34,619 nucleotides of DNA from CAZYTO01 sp964650405 (GTDB lineage: Bacteria; Acidobacteriota; Thermoanaerobaculia; Gp7-AA8). Each line of letters opens with the position of its first letter. The stretch's first letter is position 1. The DNA lies in contig CAZYTO010000019.1 of NCBI GenBank assembly GCA_964650405.1, positions 1 through 34,619 of the forward strand, read 5' to 3'. The translations under genes and the position numbers were made by a program. Below, in pieces: positions 6,758 to 15,354 of the stretch. Under the pieces are notes generated by a model that was given only the letters and a program-made list of their open reading frames with translations, was not told the origin of the DNA and ran no database searches.

Positions 6758-9700
6758 TTACTGGACGTTCAGCGCGAAGTCGTCGACCACAAACGACGTC
6801 TGCGCCGAGGTGTCTTCCACACCTACGAGGTACACCTGAATCGTCTGTCCGATGTACGAGGCGAGGTTGAAGGACTTCTGGACGTAGCCGGTGTTGTGAT
6901 CGAGGTTCGAATACGTGGCCAGGGTGGCCAGGACCGTACCGCTGCTGTTGCGGATCTGGACCTTGAGCGTGTCGTACTGCGTGGTGGTGGTCGTCTCGGC
7001 CGTGTCGACGTGCAGCCAGAAGGTCAGCGTCGCCGAGGTCTTGCCGCTCGGGATGGTGACCGTCTGGACGATCGAGTCGGTGTGAGCCGAGCCGTAGCCG
7101 TCCATCCACGCCTTCCACGTGCCGCTGTGGGCCGCTTCACCGGTCGAGCTGTCGACAACGCCGGAGGTCGTGGTCCAGGGAGCGGTGTTCGTGGAGCCGT
7201 TCTCGAAGCCGGGGTTGCCGAGGAGCTGCGTCGAGCCGGTGGAGTTCGACACGGTGACGGTGACCGTCGACGACGTGCCGATGTTGTTGGCCGCGTCATA
7301 GGCCTTCGACACGAGCGTGTGCGAGGCGTTGGAGGCGCTGGTCGTATCCCAGCTCCACGAGTACGGCGAGGTCGTGGCGGTGCTCTTGAGGGCGCCGTCG
7401 AGATAGAACTCGACCTTCGTCACGCCGACGTTGTCCGACGCGCTGGCGGTCACACTGACCGTGCCGCTGACGGTGGCGTTGTTGGCCGGAGCGGTGATCG
7501 AGGTCGTCGGCGGCGTGGTGTCGCCCGAGGACGTTCCCACGACGACGTCGTCGACGTAGGAGAACGTCGGGTCGCCGGCGTAGTTGTCGTCGTGGTTCGT
7601 CACGGTGAGGGTCATGCTATGGCCGGCATTCCCGGTCACGCTGGTCGAGACGTTGGTCCAGACCGCGGTGGTGGTGCAGGTCTTGCCGAGGATCGTCGTG
7701 GTCGTGCCGGTGACGTTGTCCTTGAGCGTGGCCGTGATCCAGTCGTAGGTGACCGTGTCGGGGCAGGTGTTGGAGTAGTAGAACGAGAGCGTCGATGCGT
7801 TGGAAGGCAGCGTGAACGTCTGCGACAGCGTGCTGTCGGTGGACGGGGCCGTGCTGCCGAGCTGCGCGCCGTACGTGCCGCTGTGCTTCGCGGCCGTGTT
7901 GACAGCAGCCGAGCCGGTGGTCGTCCAGCCGGACAGCGACCCGGTCTCGAACGTGCCGTTCGTCAGCGCTCCGCCGCCGCCCGACGTGACCGCAAGGGAG
8001 ACCGTCGTGCTGTGCGTCGTCGAGCCGGACGTGCCGGTCGCGGTGATGGTGTAGTTGCCCACGGCCGTCGAGGCGCCGACGGCGATGGTCATGGTCGACG
8101 AGCCGCTGCCCGGCGCCGCGATGGACGCAGGCGAGAAGCTGACGGTCGTGCCGGCCGGCGCGCCGGAGGAGGTGAGCGAGACGGCCGCGTTGAACCCGCC
8201 GGAGACCGTCGTGGTGATCGTCGACGAGCCGTTCGATCCCTGCACCACCGTCACCGAGGTGGGCGAAGCGGAGATGGCGAAGTCGGGCGTCGCCGAGGAG
8301 CCGCTGAAGTTGTTGACCATGGCGTTGGCGTCGACGGTGCCGACGCCGGTGACGGCGTCATAGCCGGTGCCGCACGAGAAGCCGGTCACGCCCGGGACGC
8401 TGTTGTTGCCGGAGGTGATGTCGTGGAACATCGTCACGGCGCCCGGGGCGTTGGTGTACTGCGCGTTGGCCAGGGTGTAGAACTTCGTGTTGGCATTGCC
8501 CCAGCTCTGGCCGGTCTTCTGGTTGACCAGGGCCATGAGGCCGGCGAACGACGGCGAAGACGCCGAGGTGCCGCCGACGGAGCCGAGGCCGGATGCGGTC
8601 GAGGTATGGCCCTGCACGACGAGGTAGCCGTCGTGACCCGCGGCCGTGAGTGCGACGTCGGGAACGAAGCGCGCGTTCGTCGAGGGAACGCCGACGCAGA
8701 CCTGCCATGACGGCTTGGCGTAGACGGTCGACTGGCCGCCGCTGGAGGCCCAGAGGCCGGAGCCGCCGGAGACGTTGCCGCTCTCGTTCCAGGCCATCTC
8801 GGGGATGTAGCTGAGCGCCGAGCTCTGGTTGGTGGAGTTGTTGGTGGCCGCCCAGTAGGTGGAGGGGTTGGCGGTGTCGTTGAACTGCGTGCCGCCGACG
8901 GCGACGTTGTTCGGCGTCGAGGCCAGGCCGCTGACGGCGGCGCCGCTGCCGGTCGTATCGTTGCCGCCATTGCAGCCGGCCGCGCCGCTGTCACCGGAGG
9001 AGACGAAGGAGGTGATGCCCTGCGTGGCCGCCTGCGACCAGAGGTTGCTGTAGAACGTGTTTTCCGAGGTCCCCATCGACGATTCGCACTGGCCGAAGCT
9101 GGTGCTCATGATCTTGGCGACGTTGTTGTTGACGATGTACTGCGCGGAGAGGTCGACGCCGTCGGTGGTCGACGTGGACTGGGAGATGACGAACTTGATC
9201 GTGGCGTTCGGGGCCACGGCGCCCGACCACTCCACGTCCAGGTCCGCTTCGCCCTCTTCGCCGCCGCCCAGGTTGCCCGGGTCGGTGCCGTTGTGCACGA
9301 AGACCGGGTCGTTCGCCGGGAGTCCGAAGAAGCTGCGGAAGTACTGCACGTCGGCCAGGGCGATGTCGGTGCGGCCGACGATGGCCACGGTCTGGCCGGT
9401 GCCGTTGATGCCGGCCGTGTAGAGCGGGTTGACGTTGTAGATCTTGGCGAAGTCGGCCGGGGCCACGTAGTGGCTCGTGCCGCTCGTGTAGTCCGGCGCG
9501 ACCTTGTTGAAGCCGTGGTTCATGGCCTTGCGGGGGAAGTTATGCAGCGAGACCACGCCGCGCACGATGTCCGCCAGCGCGCGCGGGACCTGCGGGTCCG
9601 TCGTGTTGGCGTGGTACATCTTCCCGTCGACGTTGAAGTCGTGGATCGACGTCTTGAAGGCCAGCTCCACGTCCCGCACCGAGCCGCTGAAGTTGATCCA

Positions 9701-10123
9701 GCCGAGGCCGTCCGGGACCTGCTCGATCGTGAAGTTGTTCCGCACCAGCCACGACTTGACGGCATCGAGATCGTCCTTCGTAATGCCGAAACGCTGGCCG
9801 TACTGGGCCGGCGTCAGCCACTGGTGATACAGCGGCGACTTCGGGTCGTGGAGCTGGGCGAGAAGCTGGTCGGGCCGGTCCTTCGCATCCGCGCGCGGCG
9901 CGAGGACCAGCACCATGTTCTCGTACTTCATGTTGGCGTTCGTCGGCCCGCGGTCGTTCTCCGACCGGGCGCTCGCGTGCACGTTGCCCCTCACGGGCAC
10001 CGTGTCTTTGTCATCCACATTGCGCTTGCCACCGCCGTTGCCGCCGGCGGCCGCAAAAGCAGAGGTACTGGCGACCAGGACTGCCAGGAGGGAGAACAGA
10101 AGCATCCGGAGTCTGAGCTGCAT
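6758..10123 (-). CDS. Pro-kumamolisin/sedolisin-type (S53) secreted serine-carboxyl protease with C-terminal Ig-like domains
   Basis: A 1121-residue exported protease. Numbered from this ATG: a signal peptide (1-24), a pro-kumamolisin activation domain (about 65-200, with SPLYHQWLTPAQYGQRFG), then the S53 catalytic domain (about 215-605). The catalytic Glu and Asp lie in GEADLDVEWSGAVAP (about E292 and D296), the oxyanion Asp in SSGDSGAAG (about D378) and the nucleophile in GGTSASSPSFAG (about S520). The C-terminal part has an Ig-like Acidobacteria-type domain (PDFAISASPTSVTVVQG onward), a jelly-roll segment starting NGTFETGSLSGW, a bacterial Ig domain (ITAPANNATVSG onward) and a second jelly-roll (NPGFENGS onward) ending the protein. 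An upstream TTG at 10135 is possible; ATG at 10123 is preferred because the GGAAAGGA site would overlap the TTG. It likely degrades protein outside the cell at acidic pH. Confidence 0.93.
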   Translation of the reverse strand: MQLRLRMLLFSLLAVLVASTSAFAAAGGNGGGKRNVDDKDTVPVRGNVHASARSENDRGPTNANMKYENMVLVLAPRADAKDRPDQLLAQLHDPKSPLYHQWLTPAQYGQRFGITKDDLDAVKSWLVRNNFTIEQVPDGLGWINFSGSVRDVELAFKTSIHDFNVDGKMYHANTTDPQVPRALADIVRGVVSLHNFPRKAMNHGFNKVAPDYTSGTSHYVAPADFAKIYNVNPLYTAGINGTGQTVAIVGRTDIALADVQYFRSFFGLPANDPVFVHNGTDPGNLGGGEEGEADLDVEWSGAVAPNATIKFVISQSTSTTDGVDLSAQYIVNNNVAKIMSTSFGQCESSMGTSENTFYSNLWSQAATQGITSFVSSGDSGAAGCNGGNDTTGSGAAVSGLASTPNNVAVGGTQFNDTANPSTYWAATNNSTNQSSALSYIPEMAWNESGNVSGGSGLWASSGGQSTVYAKPSWQVCVGVPSTNARFVPDVALTAAGHDGYLVVQGHTSTASGLGSVGGTSASSPSFAGLMALVNQKTGQSWGNANTKFYTLANAQYTNAPGAVTMFHDITSGNNSVPGVTGFSCGTGYDAVTGVGTVDANAMVNNFSGSSATPDFAISASPTSVTVVQGSNGSSTITTTVSGGFNAAVSLTSSGAPAGTTVSFSPASIAAPGSGSSTMTIAVGASTAVGNYTITATGTSGSTTHSTTVSLAVTSGGGGALTNGTFETGSLSGWTTTGSAAVNTAAKHSGTYGAQLGSTAPSTDSTLSQTFTLPSNASTLSFYYSNTCPDTVTYDWITATLKDNVTGTTTTILGKTCTTTAVWTNVSTSVTGNAGHSMTLTVTNHDDNYAGDPTFSYVDDVVVGTSSGDTTPPTTSITAPANNATVSGTVSVTASASDNVGVTKVEFYLDGALKSTATTSPYSWSWDTTSASNASHTLVSKAYDAANNIGTSSTVTVTVSNSTGSTQLLGNPGFENGSTNTAPWTTTSGVVDSSTGEAAHSGTWKAWMDGYGSAHTDSIVQTVTIPSGKTSATLTFWLHVDTAETTTTTQYDTLKVQIRNSSGTVLATLATYSNLDHNTGYVQKSFNLASYIGQTIQVYLVGVEDTSAQTSFVVDDFALNVQ

Positions 10124-10255
10124 TTGGTTTTTCAATCCTTTCCAACGAAAACGTGCTTAGGCGTGGACGGCGCTAATCGCAAGGGGACTGCCACCTCTCC
10201 CTCCTGGGTCGTGGTGATTGTTTTCAGTACTTTGGCGCAAATGACGGATTCACTA

Positions 10256-10296
10256 GGTGGGTCAATCGCTGACACATAGTCAGCAGATGACCCACC
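10256..10296. other. Two-part hairpin upstream of the TonB-family gene
   Basis: GGTGGGTCA (10256-10264) pairs with TGACCCACC (10288-10296), and inside it GCTGAC (10268-10273) pairs with GTCAGC (10279-10284), with symmetric 3-nt internal loops and a 5-nt ACATA loop. It lies between divergent genes. It could be an operator or RNA leader structure; a third TGGGTCA copy is at 10311-10317. Confidence 0.45.
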
Positions 10297-10385
10297 GAAA
10301 CGGTGAGCGATGGGTCAAGTTTGTGTTACGCCGCTTTTGCGGCAGGTGGGGGCCTGTGTCTAACCGGATGAAAGGAGAGGACCCC

Positions 10386-11150
10386 ATGTTCGAGACCGCA
10401 GTCATCCGCGCCCACACCCAGGTTTCCCAGCGACGCGTGGGGATGCTGTCCGCATCCATCGCCGTGCACACGCTGGCCGGAGCCGCCGTCATCATCGCCA
10501 GCCTGCATTCGCTGCAGTTCCCGCAGAACGCTCCCCGCCAGATGGCGGAGTTCGTTCTGCCGGTGTTCAGCCCGCCCATCCAGCAGGGAGACCCGCACGG
10601 AGGCCGGTTGCCGCAACCCAAGCAGCAGGCGGCCGCGGTGCCGAAGCAGCAGACCGCACCGCCGGAAGTGGCGCCGCCCGTCATTCCGCAGACACCCGCG
10701 ACGACCGTGGATCCGAACGCGAACACCTCGGCCACACCCACCGACGGCGGCCCGGCGACGGACGGTCCCATCGGCAATGGCCATGTGATCGGCGTTCCGG
10801 ATGGCCCCCCGGGCGGCCTGCCCCTGGTGCCGCAGGTGGCCTCACCTGCGCCGCCACTGGACCCCGTCTATCCCGCCAGTCAGGTGACACCGCCGGTGGT
10901 CATCACCCGCATCTCGCCCGAGTACCCGCGGCTCGCCGTGGCTGCCCACAAGTCGGGCTTCGCGATCGTGGAGTGTGTCATCGACAAGAACGGCCGCATC
11001 CGCGACGCGCACGTGGTGGGCTCGAGCTGGGAGGTCTTCGAGAAACCGGCCCTCGACGCCGTGCAGCAGTGGGTCTTCAAGCCGGGCGTACTGAACGGAC
11101 AGGCCGTGAATACGCTGTTCGAACTGAAGGTGACGTTCACACTGCACTGA
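10386..11150 (+). CDS. TonB family protein (energy transducer C-terminal domain)
   Basis: A 254-residue protein with one N-terminal membrane helix (about 20-42, GMLSASIAVHTLAGAAVIIASL), a long Pro/Gln-rich periplasmic linker (about 60-165) and a C-terminal TonB domain (about 170-254, with SPEYPRLAVAAHKSG, VIDKNGRIRDAHVV and ALDAVQQWVFKPG). TonB proteins carry proton-motive energy to outer-membrane receptors; members with this layout in Acidobacteria often lack a receptor partner. The start MFETAVIR follows a GGAGAGG Shine-Dalgarno by five bases; the open frame extends upstream. No ExbB/ExbD or receptor gene is nearby. Confidence 0.87.
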   Translation: MFETAVIRAHTQVSQRRVGMLSASIAVHTLAGAAVIIASLHSLQFPQNAPRQMAEFVLPVFSPPIQQGDPHGGRLPQPKQQAAAVPKQQTAPPEVAPPVIPQTPATTVDPNANTSATPTDGGPATDGPIGNGHVIGVPDGPPGGLPLVPQVASPAPPLDPVYPASQVTPPVVITRISPEYPRLAVAAHKSGFAIVECVIDKNGRIRDAHVVGSSWEVFEKPALDAVQQWVFKPGVLNGQAVNTLFELKVTFTLH

Positions 11151-11276
11151 TCGGCGAACGGGAGACGGCGAGCGGCGCGCAGGAGCCCGGCGATCTAGGG
11201 ACTGAGGGAGCGCACTTGCCGTCGAAGAAGTAGCGAACGGCGGGCGGGGCCGGGTTGGGGCTCCGCCCTCCTTCGA

Positions 11277-11282
11277 TACAAT
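11277..11282 (+). promoter_or_regulatory. -10 box (TACAAT) directly before the SulP start
   Basis: TACAAT ends seven bases before the GTG start at 11290 and no Shine-Dalgarno is present, so the mRNA is probably leaderless. A weak -35 candidate (TTGGGG, 11255-11260) is 16 bases upstream. Confidence 0.5.
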
Positions 11283-11289
11283 CAGCTCC

Positions 11290-12972
11290 GTGTTCATCCC
11301 CAAGTCGATCGTCTGCTTCCGTGAAGGTCTGACCCGCGAACAGGTCACCCGCGACCTGATCGCCGGTGTGGTGGTCGGGATCGTGGCGCTGCCGCTTGCG
11401 CTGGCTTTCGCCATCGCCTCGGGTGTGCCGCCGGAGCGGGGGCTCTACACGGCCATCATCGCCGGGTTCCTCATCTCCGCGCTCGGCGGCTCGCGCGTCC
11501 AGATCGGCGGGCCGACCGGCGCCTTCGTGGTCATCGTCTACGGCATCGTGCAGAAGTACGGTCTCGACGGACTGGCCATCTGCACCGTGCTGGCCGGCAT
11601 CCTCCTGATCCTCCTCGGCCTGGCCCGGCTGGGGGCGCTGATCAAGTTCATCCCCTACCCCGTCATCACCGGCTTCACCTCCGGCATCGCCGTGATCATC
11701 TTCTCGTCGCAGGTGAAGGACTTCCTCGGCCTGAAGATGGGAACGGTCCCCGCGGACTTCGCCGACAAGTGGGTTGCCTTCGCCGAAAAGTTCGGCACGA
11801 TCGACCTCACCACGACGCTGGTCGCGGCCGGCTCGCTGCTCATCCTCGTCTTTTGGCCGCGCGTCTCGCGCCTCGTGCCGGCGCCGTTCGTGGCCATGGT
11901 GGTTGCCACGGCCGTGGTGCAGATCTTCCACCTGAACGTGGCCACGATCGGCTCACGCTTCGGCGCCGTGCCGGCGTCGCTGCCGGCGCCGCACTTCCCG
12001 GCCATCCCCTGGACGCACCTGAAGGAGTTCATCTCGCCCGCGCTCACCGTGGCCCTGCTGGCGGCCATCGAGTCTCTCCTGTCGGCCGTCGTGGCGGACG
12101 GCATGATCGGTACGCGGCACAAGTCGAACATGGAGCTCGTGGCCCAGGGCGTGGCCAACGTCGCCTCGCCGCTCTTCGGCGGCATCCCCGCGACGGGCGC
12201 CATCGCCCGCACGGCCACGAACATCCGCACCGGCGGGCGCACGCCCCTGGCGGGGATGACCCACGCCGTGACGTTGCTGCTCATCCTCATCTTCGTCGGG
12301 AAGTGGGCGGCCATGGTGCCGCTCTGCGCTCTCTCGGCGATCCTCGTCGTCGTCTCCTACCACATGAGCGAGTGGCGCTCGTTCGCCGGCCTGCTGCGGG
12401 CGCCGCGCAGCGATCTCATCGTCCTCCTCCTGACCTTCATCCTCACCATCTTCGTGGACCTGACCGTGGCCGTGCAGGTGGGCGTGGTCATCGCCTCGCT
12501 GCTCTTCATGAAGCGGATGGCGGACGTGACCCATGTCGTGACCCACGCTCCCGGCCTGACCGGCGGAGACGCCGAGGACGATCCCGGCGAGATCACCCAG
12601 TCGCGGCGCGGCAAGCGCATCGTGGCCGGACACGAGATCCCCGCGGGAGTCGAGATCTTCGAGGTCAACGGACCGTTCTTCTTCGGAGCCGCGGACAAGA
12701 TCAAGGACGTCCTCGGCGAGATCGCCAAGCCGCCGAAGTTCTTCATCCTCCGCATGCGCAACGTCCCGGCCATCGACGCCACCGGCATCCATGCCCTCGA
12801 TCAGATGGCCAAGAAATGCCGCGCGCAGGGGACGATGCTCATCCTCAGCGAGCTCAATCCGCAGCCGCTGCGCGCACTCGTCCGGGCAGGCATCGGCCGG
12901 CGCAGCAACCTGGCCCGCACGCTCGACATCGCGCTGAAGCGGACCGAGGCAACGGAGCCGGCGCCGGCGTAG
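11290..12972 (+). CDS. SulP family anion permease with STAS domain
   Basis: A 560-residue transporter of the SulP/SLC26 family, which moves sulfate, bicarbonate or other anions across the inner membrane. The N-terminal half has the family motif region VALPLALAFAIASGVPPERGLYTAIIAGF and GGSRVQIGGPTGAFVVIV, with ten to twelve hydrophobic segments to about residue 420. A cytoplasmic STAS domain (about 440-550) contains VEIFEVNGPFFFGAADKIKD and the MRNVPAIDATGIHALDQM segment. The start is GTG with a TACAAT box seven bases before it. The anion cannot be told from sequence alone; the conserved motifs are more like bicarbonate/sulfate permeases than a defined subfamily. Confidence 0.93.
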   Translation: MFIPKSIVCFREGLTREQVTRDLIAGVVVGIVALPLALAFAIASGVPPERGLYTAIIAGFLISALGGSRVQIGGPTGAFVVIVYGIVQKYGLDGLAICTVLAGILLILLGLARLGALIKFIPYPVITGFTSGIAVIIFSSQVKDFLGLKMGTVPADFADKWVAFAEKFGTIDLTTTLVAAGSLLILVFWPRVSRLVPAPFVAMVVATAVVQIFHLNVATIGSRFGAVPASLPAPHFPAIPWTHLKEFISPALTVALLAAIESLLSAVVADGMIGTRHKSNMELVAQGVANVASPLFGGIPATGAIARTATNIRTGGRTPLAGMTHAVTLLLILIFVGKWAAMVPLCALSAILVVVSYHMSEWRSFAGLLRAPRSDLIVLLLTFILTIFVDLTVAVQVGVVIASLLFMKRMADVTHVVTHAPGLTGGDAEDDPGEITQSRRGKRIVAGHEIPAGVEIFEVNGPFFFGAADKIKDVLGEIAKPPKFFILRMRNVPAIDATGIHALDQMAKKCRAQGTMLILSELNPQPLRALVRAGIGRRSNLARTLDIALKRTEATEPAPA

Positions 12973-12991
12973 GTGCAGTAACAGTTTGATG

Positions 12992-13059
12992 TTCACGCGG
13001 AGATGCGGAGGAGGAGGATAACAGCGGCGCCTCCGTGACCTCCGCGCCCTCCGCGTGAA
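12992..13059. repeat. Inverted repeat of the ACGCGGAG family
   Basis: TTCACGCGGAG (12992-13002) pairs with CTCCGCGTGAA (13049-13059). The left arm continues in 8-nt units ACGCGGAG/ATGCGGAG and the right arm holds the complementary CTCCGCG units. It sits right after the SulP stop codon. The same family occurs at 15991-16056 and 29266-29324. Confidence 0.85.
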
Positions 13060-13105
13060 ACCGTTGCGGGCGCTCGAGAACAATCTCAAAGATGTTGGCG
13101 TAGGT

Positions 13106-13111
13106 TAGGAT
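13106..13111 (+). promoter_or_regulatory. -10 box (TAGGAT) before the GNAT gene
   Basis: TAGGAT ends seven bases before the ATG at 13119, with no Shine-Dalgarno. Consistent with leaderless transcription. Confidence 0.4.
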
Positions 13112-13118
13112 CGCGTCC

Positions 13119-13568
13119 ATGATCCGCTATCGCCAGGCAGCGTCCGGCGACCACGCCTTCATCGTCGACTTCCAGATCGCCATGGCCCGCGAGACGGAAG
13201 ACGTCACCCTCGACCGCGACATCTGCAGCCGTGGCGTAGCCGCCGTCTTCGACAACCCGGCCCTCGGCCGTTACTTCGTCGCCGAGGAGGGCGGGCGCGT
13301 CGTGGCGTCGCTGCTCATCACGTATGAATGGAGCGACTGGCGCAACGGCAACGTCTGGTGGATCCAGAGCGTCTACGTCGTCCCGGAGGCTCGCGGGCGC
13401 GGCATCTACGCGGGGCTGTACAAACACGTGCGGGGCCTCGTCGAAGCCGACCCCTCCCTCCGCGGCATCCGCCTCTACGTCGATCGCCGCAACACCGGCG
13501 CCCAGCAGGTCTACACCCGCCTCGGCATGAACGGCGAGCATTACCTCGTCTTCGAATGGATGAAGTGA
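13119..13568 (+). CDS. GNAT family N-acetyltransferase
   Basis: A 149-residue single-domain acyltransferase. The acetyl-CoA motif A is at about residues 85-105, WIQSVYVVPEARGRGIYAGLY, with the pantetheine-binding RGRGIY turn. The end of the fold, GIRLYVDRRNTGAQQVYTRLGM, is typical (Asn and Tyr next to the cofactor). The substrate is unknown. It stands alone between two repeat blocks. Confidence 0.9.
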   Translation: MIRYRQAASGDHAFIVDFQIAMARETEDVTLDRDICSRGVAAVFDNPALGRYFVAEEGGRVVASLLITYEWSDWRNGNVWWIQSVYVVPEARGRGIYAGLYKHVRGLVEADPSLRGIRLYVDRRNTGAQQVYTRLGMNGEHYLVFEWMK

Positions 13569-13673
13569 AGGGCGAAGGGCGAGGGGCGAAGAGGATTCTC
13601 GTAGTTCGCCACTCGCCATCACATCCCCCTGCAACTCCTTCGCCCTTCCTCCTTCGCCCTTCGCCCTTCTCCC
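13567..13673. repeat. Heptamer tandem repeat with inverted arms (GAAGGGC family)
   Basis: Left block (13567-13594): two GAAGGGC units, one GAGGGGC and one GAAGAGG. Right block (13639-13673): TTCGCCC, TTCCTCC and TTCTCCC units. Bases 13567-13582 are the exact reverse complement of 13654-13669 (16 bp). The stop codon of the GNAT gene overlaps the first unit. Confidence 0.9.
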
Positions 13674-13681
13674 GTCGGTGT

Positions 13682-13687
13682 TACTCT
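13682..13687 (+). promoter_or_regulatory. -10 box (TACTCT) before the monooxygenase-like gene
   Basis: TACTCT ends seven bases before the ATG at 13695. No Shine-Dalgarno is visible. Confidence 0.35.
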
Positions 13688-13694
13688 TTCGTCG

Positions 13695-15296
13695 ATGAAG
13701 CGAGTCTTCGCCATGCTCGCCTGTGCCGCCCTGGCGGCGCCCGCCTTCGCGGACAGCAAGCAGGTGCTCTCTCCCGTCTATCCGATCGACCGGAAGTACA
13801 AGTCGATGGAAGGGCCGTCCGCCTCGCAGACCATCTACCTCGGCGACCCGAACCGGCCGGAGCTGGTGTGGATCACCGGCATCCGCACCGAGGTGGTCGG
13901 CGAGGATGGCTTCACGCCGGCGCTACCCGAGCTGATGTGCCACGTCAACGTCGACATCGACCCGCTCATGCACCGCACGCTCTTCAACCTGGAGCGGATG
14001 CCCATGGCGCGGCTGCTGACGATCTCCCAGGGCATGCTCGCGCCGGCGGGCGGCTTCACGGCGCGCCTGCCGAAAGGCTACGGCGTGCCGTTCACGTCGA
14101 GCGAACCGCTGTACGTCATGACCCAGGTGCTCAACCACAACATCGAGCACCCGCACCTCCGGGTGCGCCACCGGGTGACCTTCGAATACACCCGCGACGC
14201 CGACCTGAAGGTGCCCCTCCGCCCGCTCTTCAACCTCGGCGCCTCGTCCATGGTCGTGCTCTCCGACCGCCCCAGCGTGTCGGTGGCCATGCCCGACTCC
14301 GCCGTCGACCACGGCCCGAGCTGCGCCATGCCCCGCGCCCCGAACGCCAAGGGCATGTCCGCCGACTACACCGATACCCAGGGTCGCAAGCTGACCGGCC
14401 ACTGGGTCGTGCCGCCCGGCCGGCAGGAGAACCACAGCGACATCGGTATCTTTCTCAACCTCCCCTACGACACGAAGATCCACTACGCCGCCATCCACCT
14501 CCATCCCTTCGCCGAGTCGCTGACTCTGCGCGACATCACCGCCGGGACGACCCTCCTCACCGCCCGCGCCAAGAACCCGCAGAAGCGCATCGGCCTCGAT
14601 CATGTCGACACGATCTACAGCGACGAAGGCATCCCCCTGCTCAAGGGCCACCGCTACGAGCTGGTGAGCGTCTACAACAACACCAGCGGCGTCGATCAGG
14701 ACTCGATGGCCTCGATGTTCTTCGGCCTCGACGACCCGGAGTTCGCGCGGCCGTCGAAGGTGGAGCTGGCCACGCGGATGAAGGACTGGGCCTCGCAAAA
14801 GATCGCCTCCTTCGTCCTGCACACCACGGCCGGCGACCTCCTGGCCACCCTGCAGCGCGACGAAGCGCCGGCCGCGACCAAAGCCTTCGTCCGCCTGCTC
14901 CAGGCCAACGCCCTCAACCACGCCCGCGTGGCGCAGACGAACGCCGCCGGCATGAAAGTCGCGGTCGCCTTCCGCGTCCCGGCCACGGACGAGATCAAGG
15001 CGGCCATGACCGCACTGGACGGCTATACGCCACAGACCGGCGCCACGGTCGCTCTCTGCCCCCTCGCCAACGACGAGCTATCGTTCGAGCTGCGCGAAGG
15101 CGCCGCCCCGCAGGACCACCGCTGCCGCGCCTTCGCCCGCGTCGTCTGGGGCGACACGCTCATCCGCACCATCGCCACCGCCGTCCCGAAAGCACAAGCC
15201 ACGGTGGAGGTGACCCGGACCGACGTCTTCGGCGACGGCAGCAACCTCGCCGGCATGACGCTCGCGCCGGCCAAGCCGCTCATAGCGTCGAAGTAG
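13695..15296 (+). CDS. Secreted protein: copper monooxygenase-like fold plus degenerate cyclophilin-like domain
   Basis: A 533-residue exported protein with a signal peptide (1-19, cut after APAFA). The N-terminal two thirds resemble type II copper ascorbate-dependent monooxygenases (PHM/DBH group). H83 and H148 (with H152 and H154) are spaced like the first copper site. The IHLHPF segment with H268 and H270, followed 68 residues later by M338, is spaced like the second copper site (His, His, Met). This assignment is my inference from motif spacing. The last 170 residues begin with KIASFVLHTTAGDLLATLQRDEAP and contain FARVVWGDTLIRTIA, which resemble the first strand and last helix of cyclophilin prolyl isomerases, but the usual active-site residues are missing. 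It stands alone; its substrate is unknown. A TACTCT box ends seven bases before the ATG. Confidence 0.55.
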   Translation: MKRVFAMLACAALAAPAFADSKQVLSPVYPIDRKYKSMEGPSASQTIYLGDPNRPELVWITGIRTEVVGEDGFTPALPELMCHVNVDIDPLMHRTLFNLERMPMARLLTISQGMLAPAGGFTARLPKGYGVPFTSSEPLYVMTQVLNHNIEHPHLRVRHRVTFEYTRDADLKVPLRPLFNLGASSMVVLSDRPSVSVAMPDSAVDHGPSCAMPRAPNAKGMSADYTDTQGRKLTGHWVVPPGRQENHSDIGIFLNLPYDTKIHYAAIHLHPFAESLTLRDITAGTTLLTARAKNPQKRIGLDHVDTIYSDEGIPLLKGHRYELVSVYNNTSGVDQDSMASMFFGLDDPEFARPSKVELATRMKDWASQKIASFVLHTTAGDLLATLQRDEAPAATKAFVRLLQANALNHARVAQTNAAGMKVAVAFRVPATDEIKAAMTALDGYTPQTGATVALCPLANDELSFELREGAAPQDHRCRAFARVVWGDTLIRTIATAVPKAQATVEVTRTDVFGDGSNLAGMTLAPAKPLIASK

Positions 15297-15303
15297 AGAA
15301 CGC

Positions 15304-15342
15304 GTGCCGAGTGCCGAGGGCCGGGGGCCGAGTGCCGAGGGC
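15304..15342. repeat. Heptamer tandem repeat (GTGCCGA family)
   Basis: Five consecutive 7-nt units of GTGCCGA, GGGCCGG or GGGCCGA (15304-15338) and the start of a sixth, running straight into the -10 box of the Uma2 gene. No inverted second block is present. Confidence 0.8.
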
Positions 15343-15348
15343 TATACT
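15343..15348 (+). promoter_or_regulatory. -10 box (TATACT) of the Uma2 gene
   Basis: TATACT ends six bases before the ATG at 15355 and directly follows the heptamer repeat. The upstream region where a -35 would be is entirely made of repeat. Confidence 0.5.
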
Positions 15349-15354
15349 TCAGGC

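Noticed and set aside
6572..8710. A 712-codon open frame on the plus strand
   Set aside because: It is antisense to the protease gene, rich in Arg, Gly, Val and Glu and has no family resemblance; a shadow of the high G+C at third positions.
10201..10385. A riboswitch upstream of the TonB-family gene
   Set aside because: The hairpin does not match a riboswitch class I know, such as cobalamin or TPP; only a simple stem is seen.
13560..13694. Coding frames across the GAAGGGC repeat
   Set aside because: Frames are created by the 7-nt units and do not continue as protein-like sequence.
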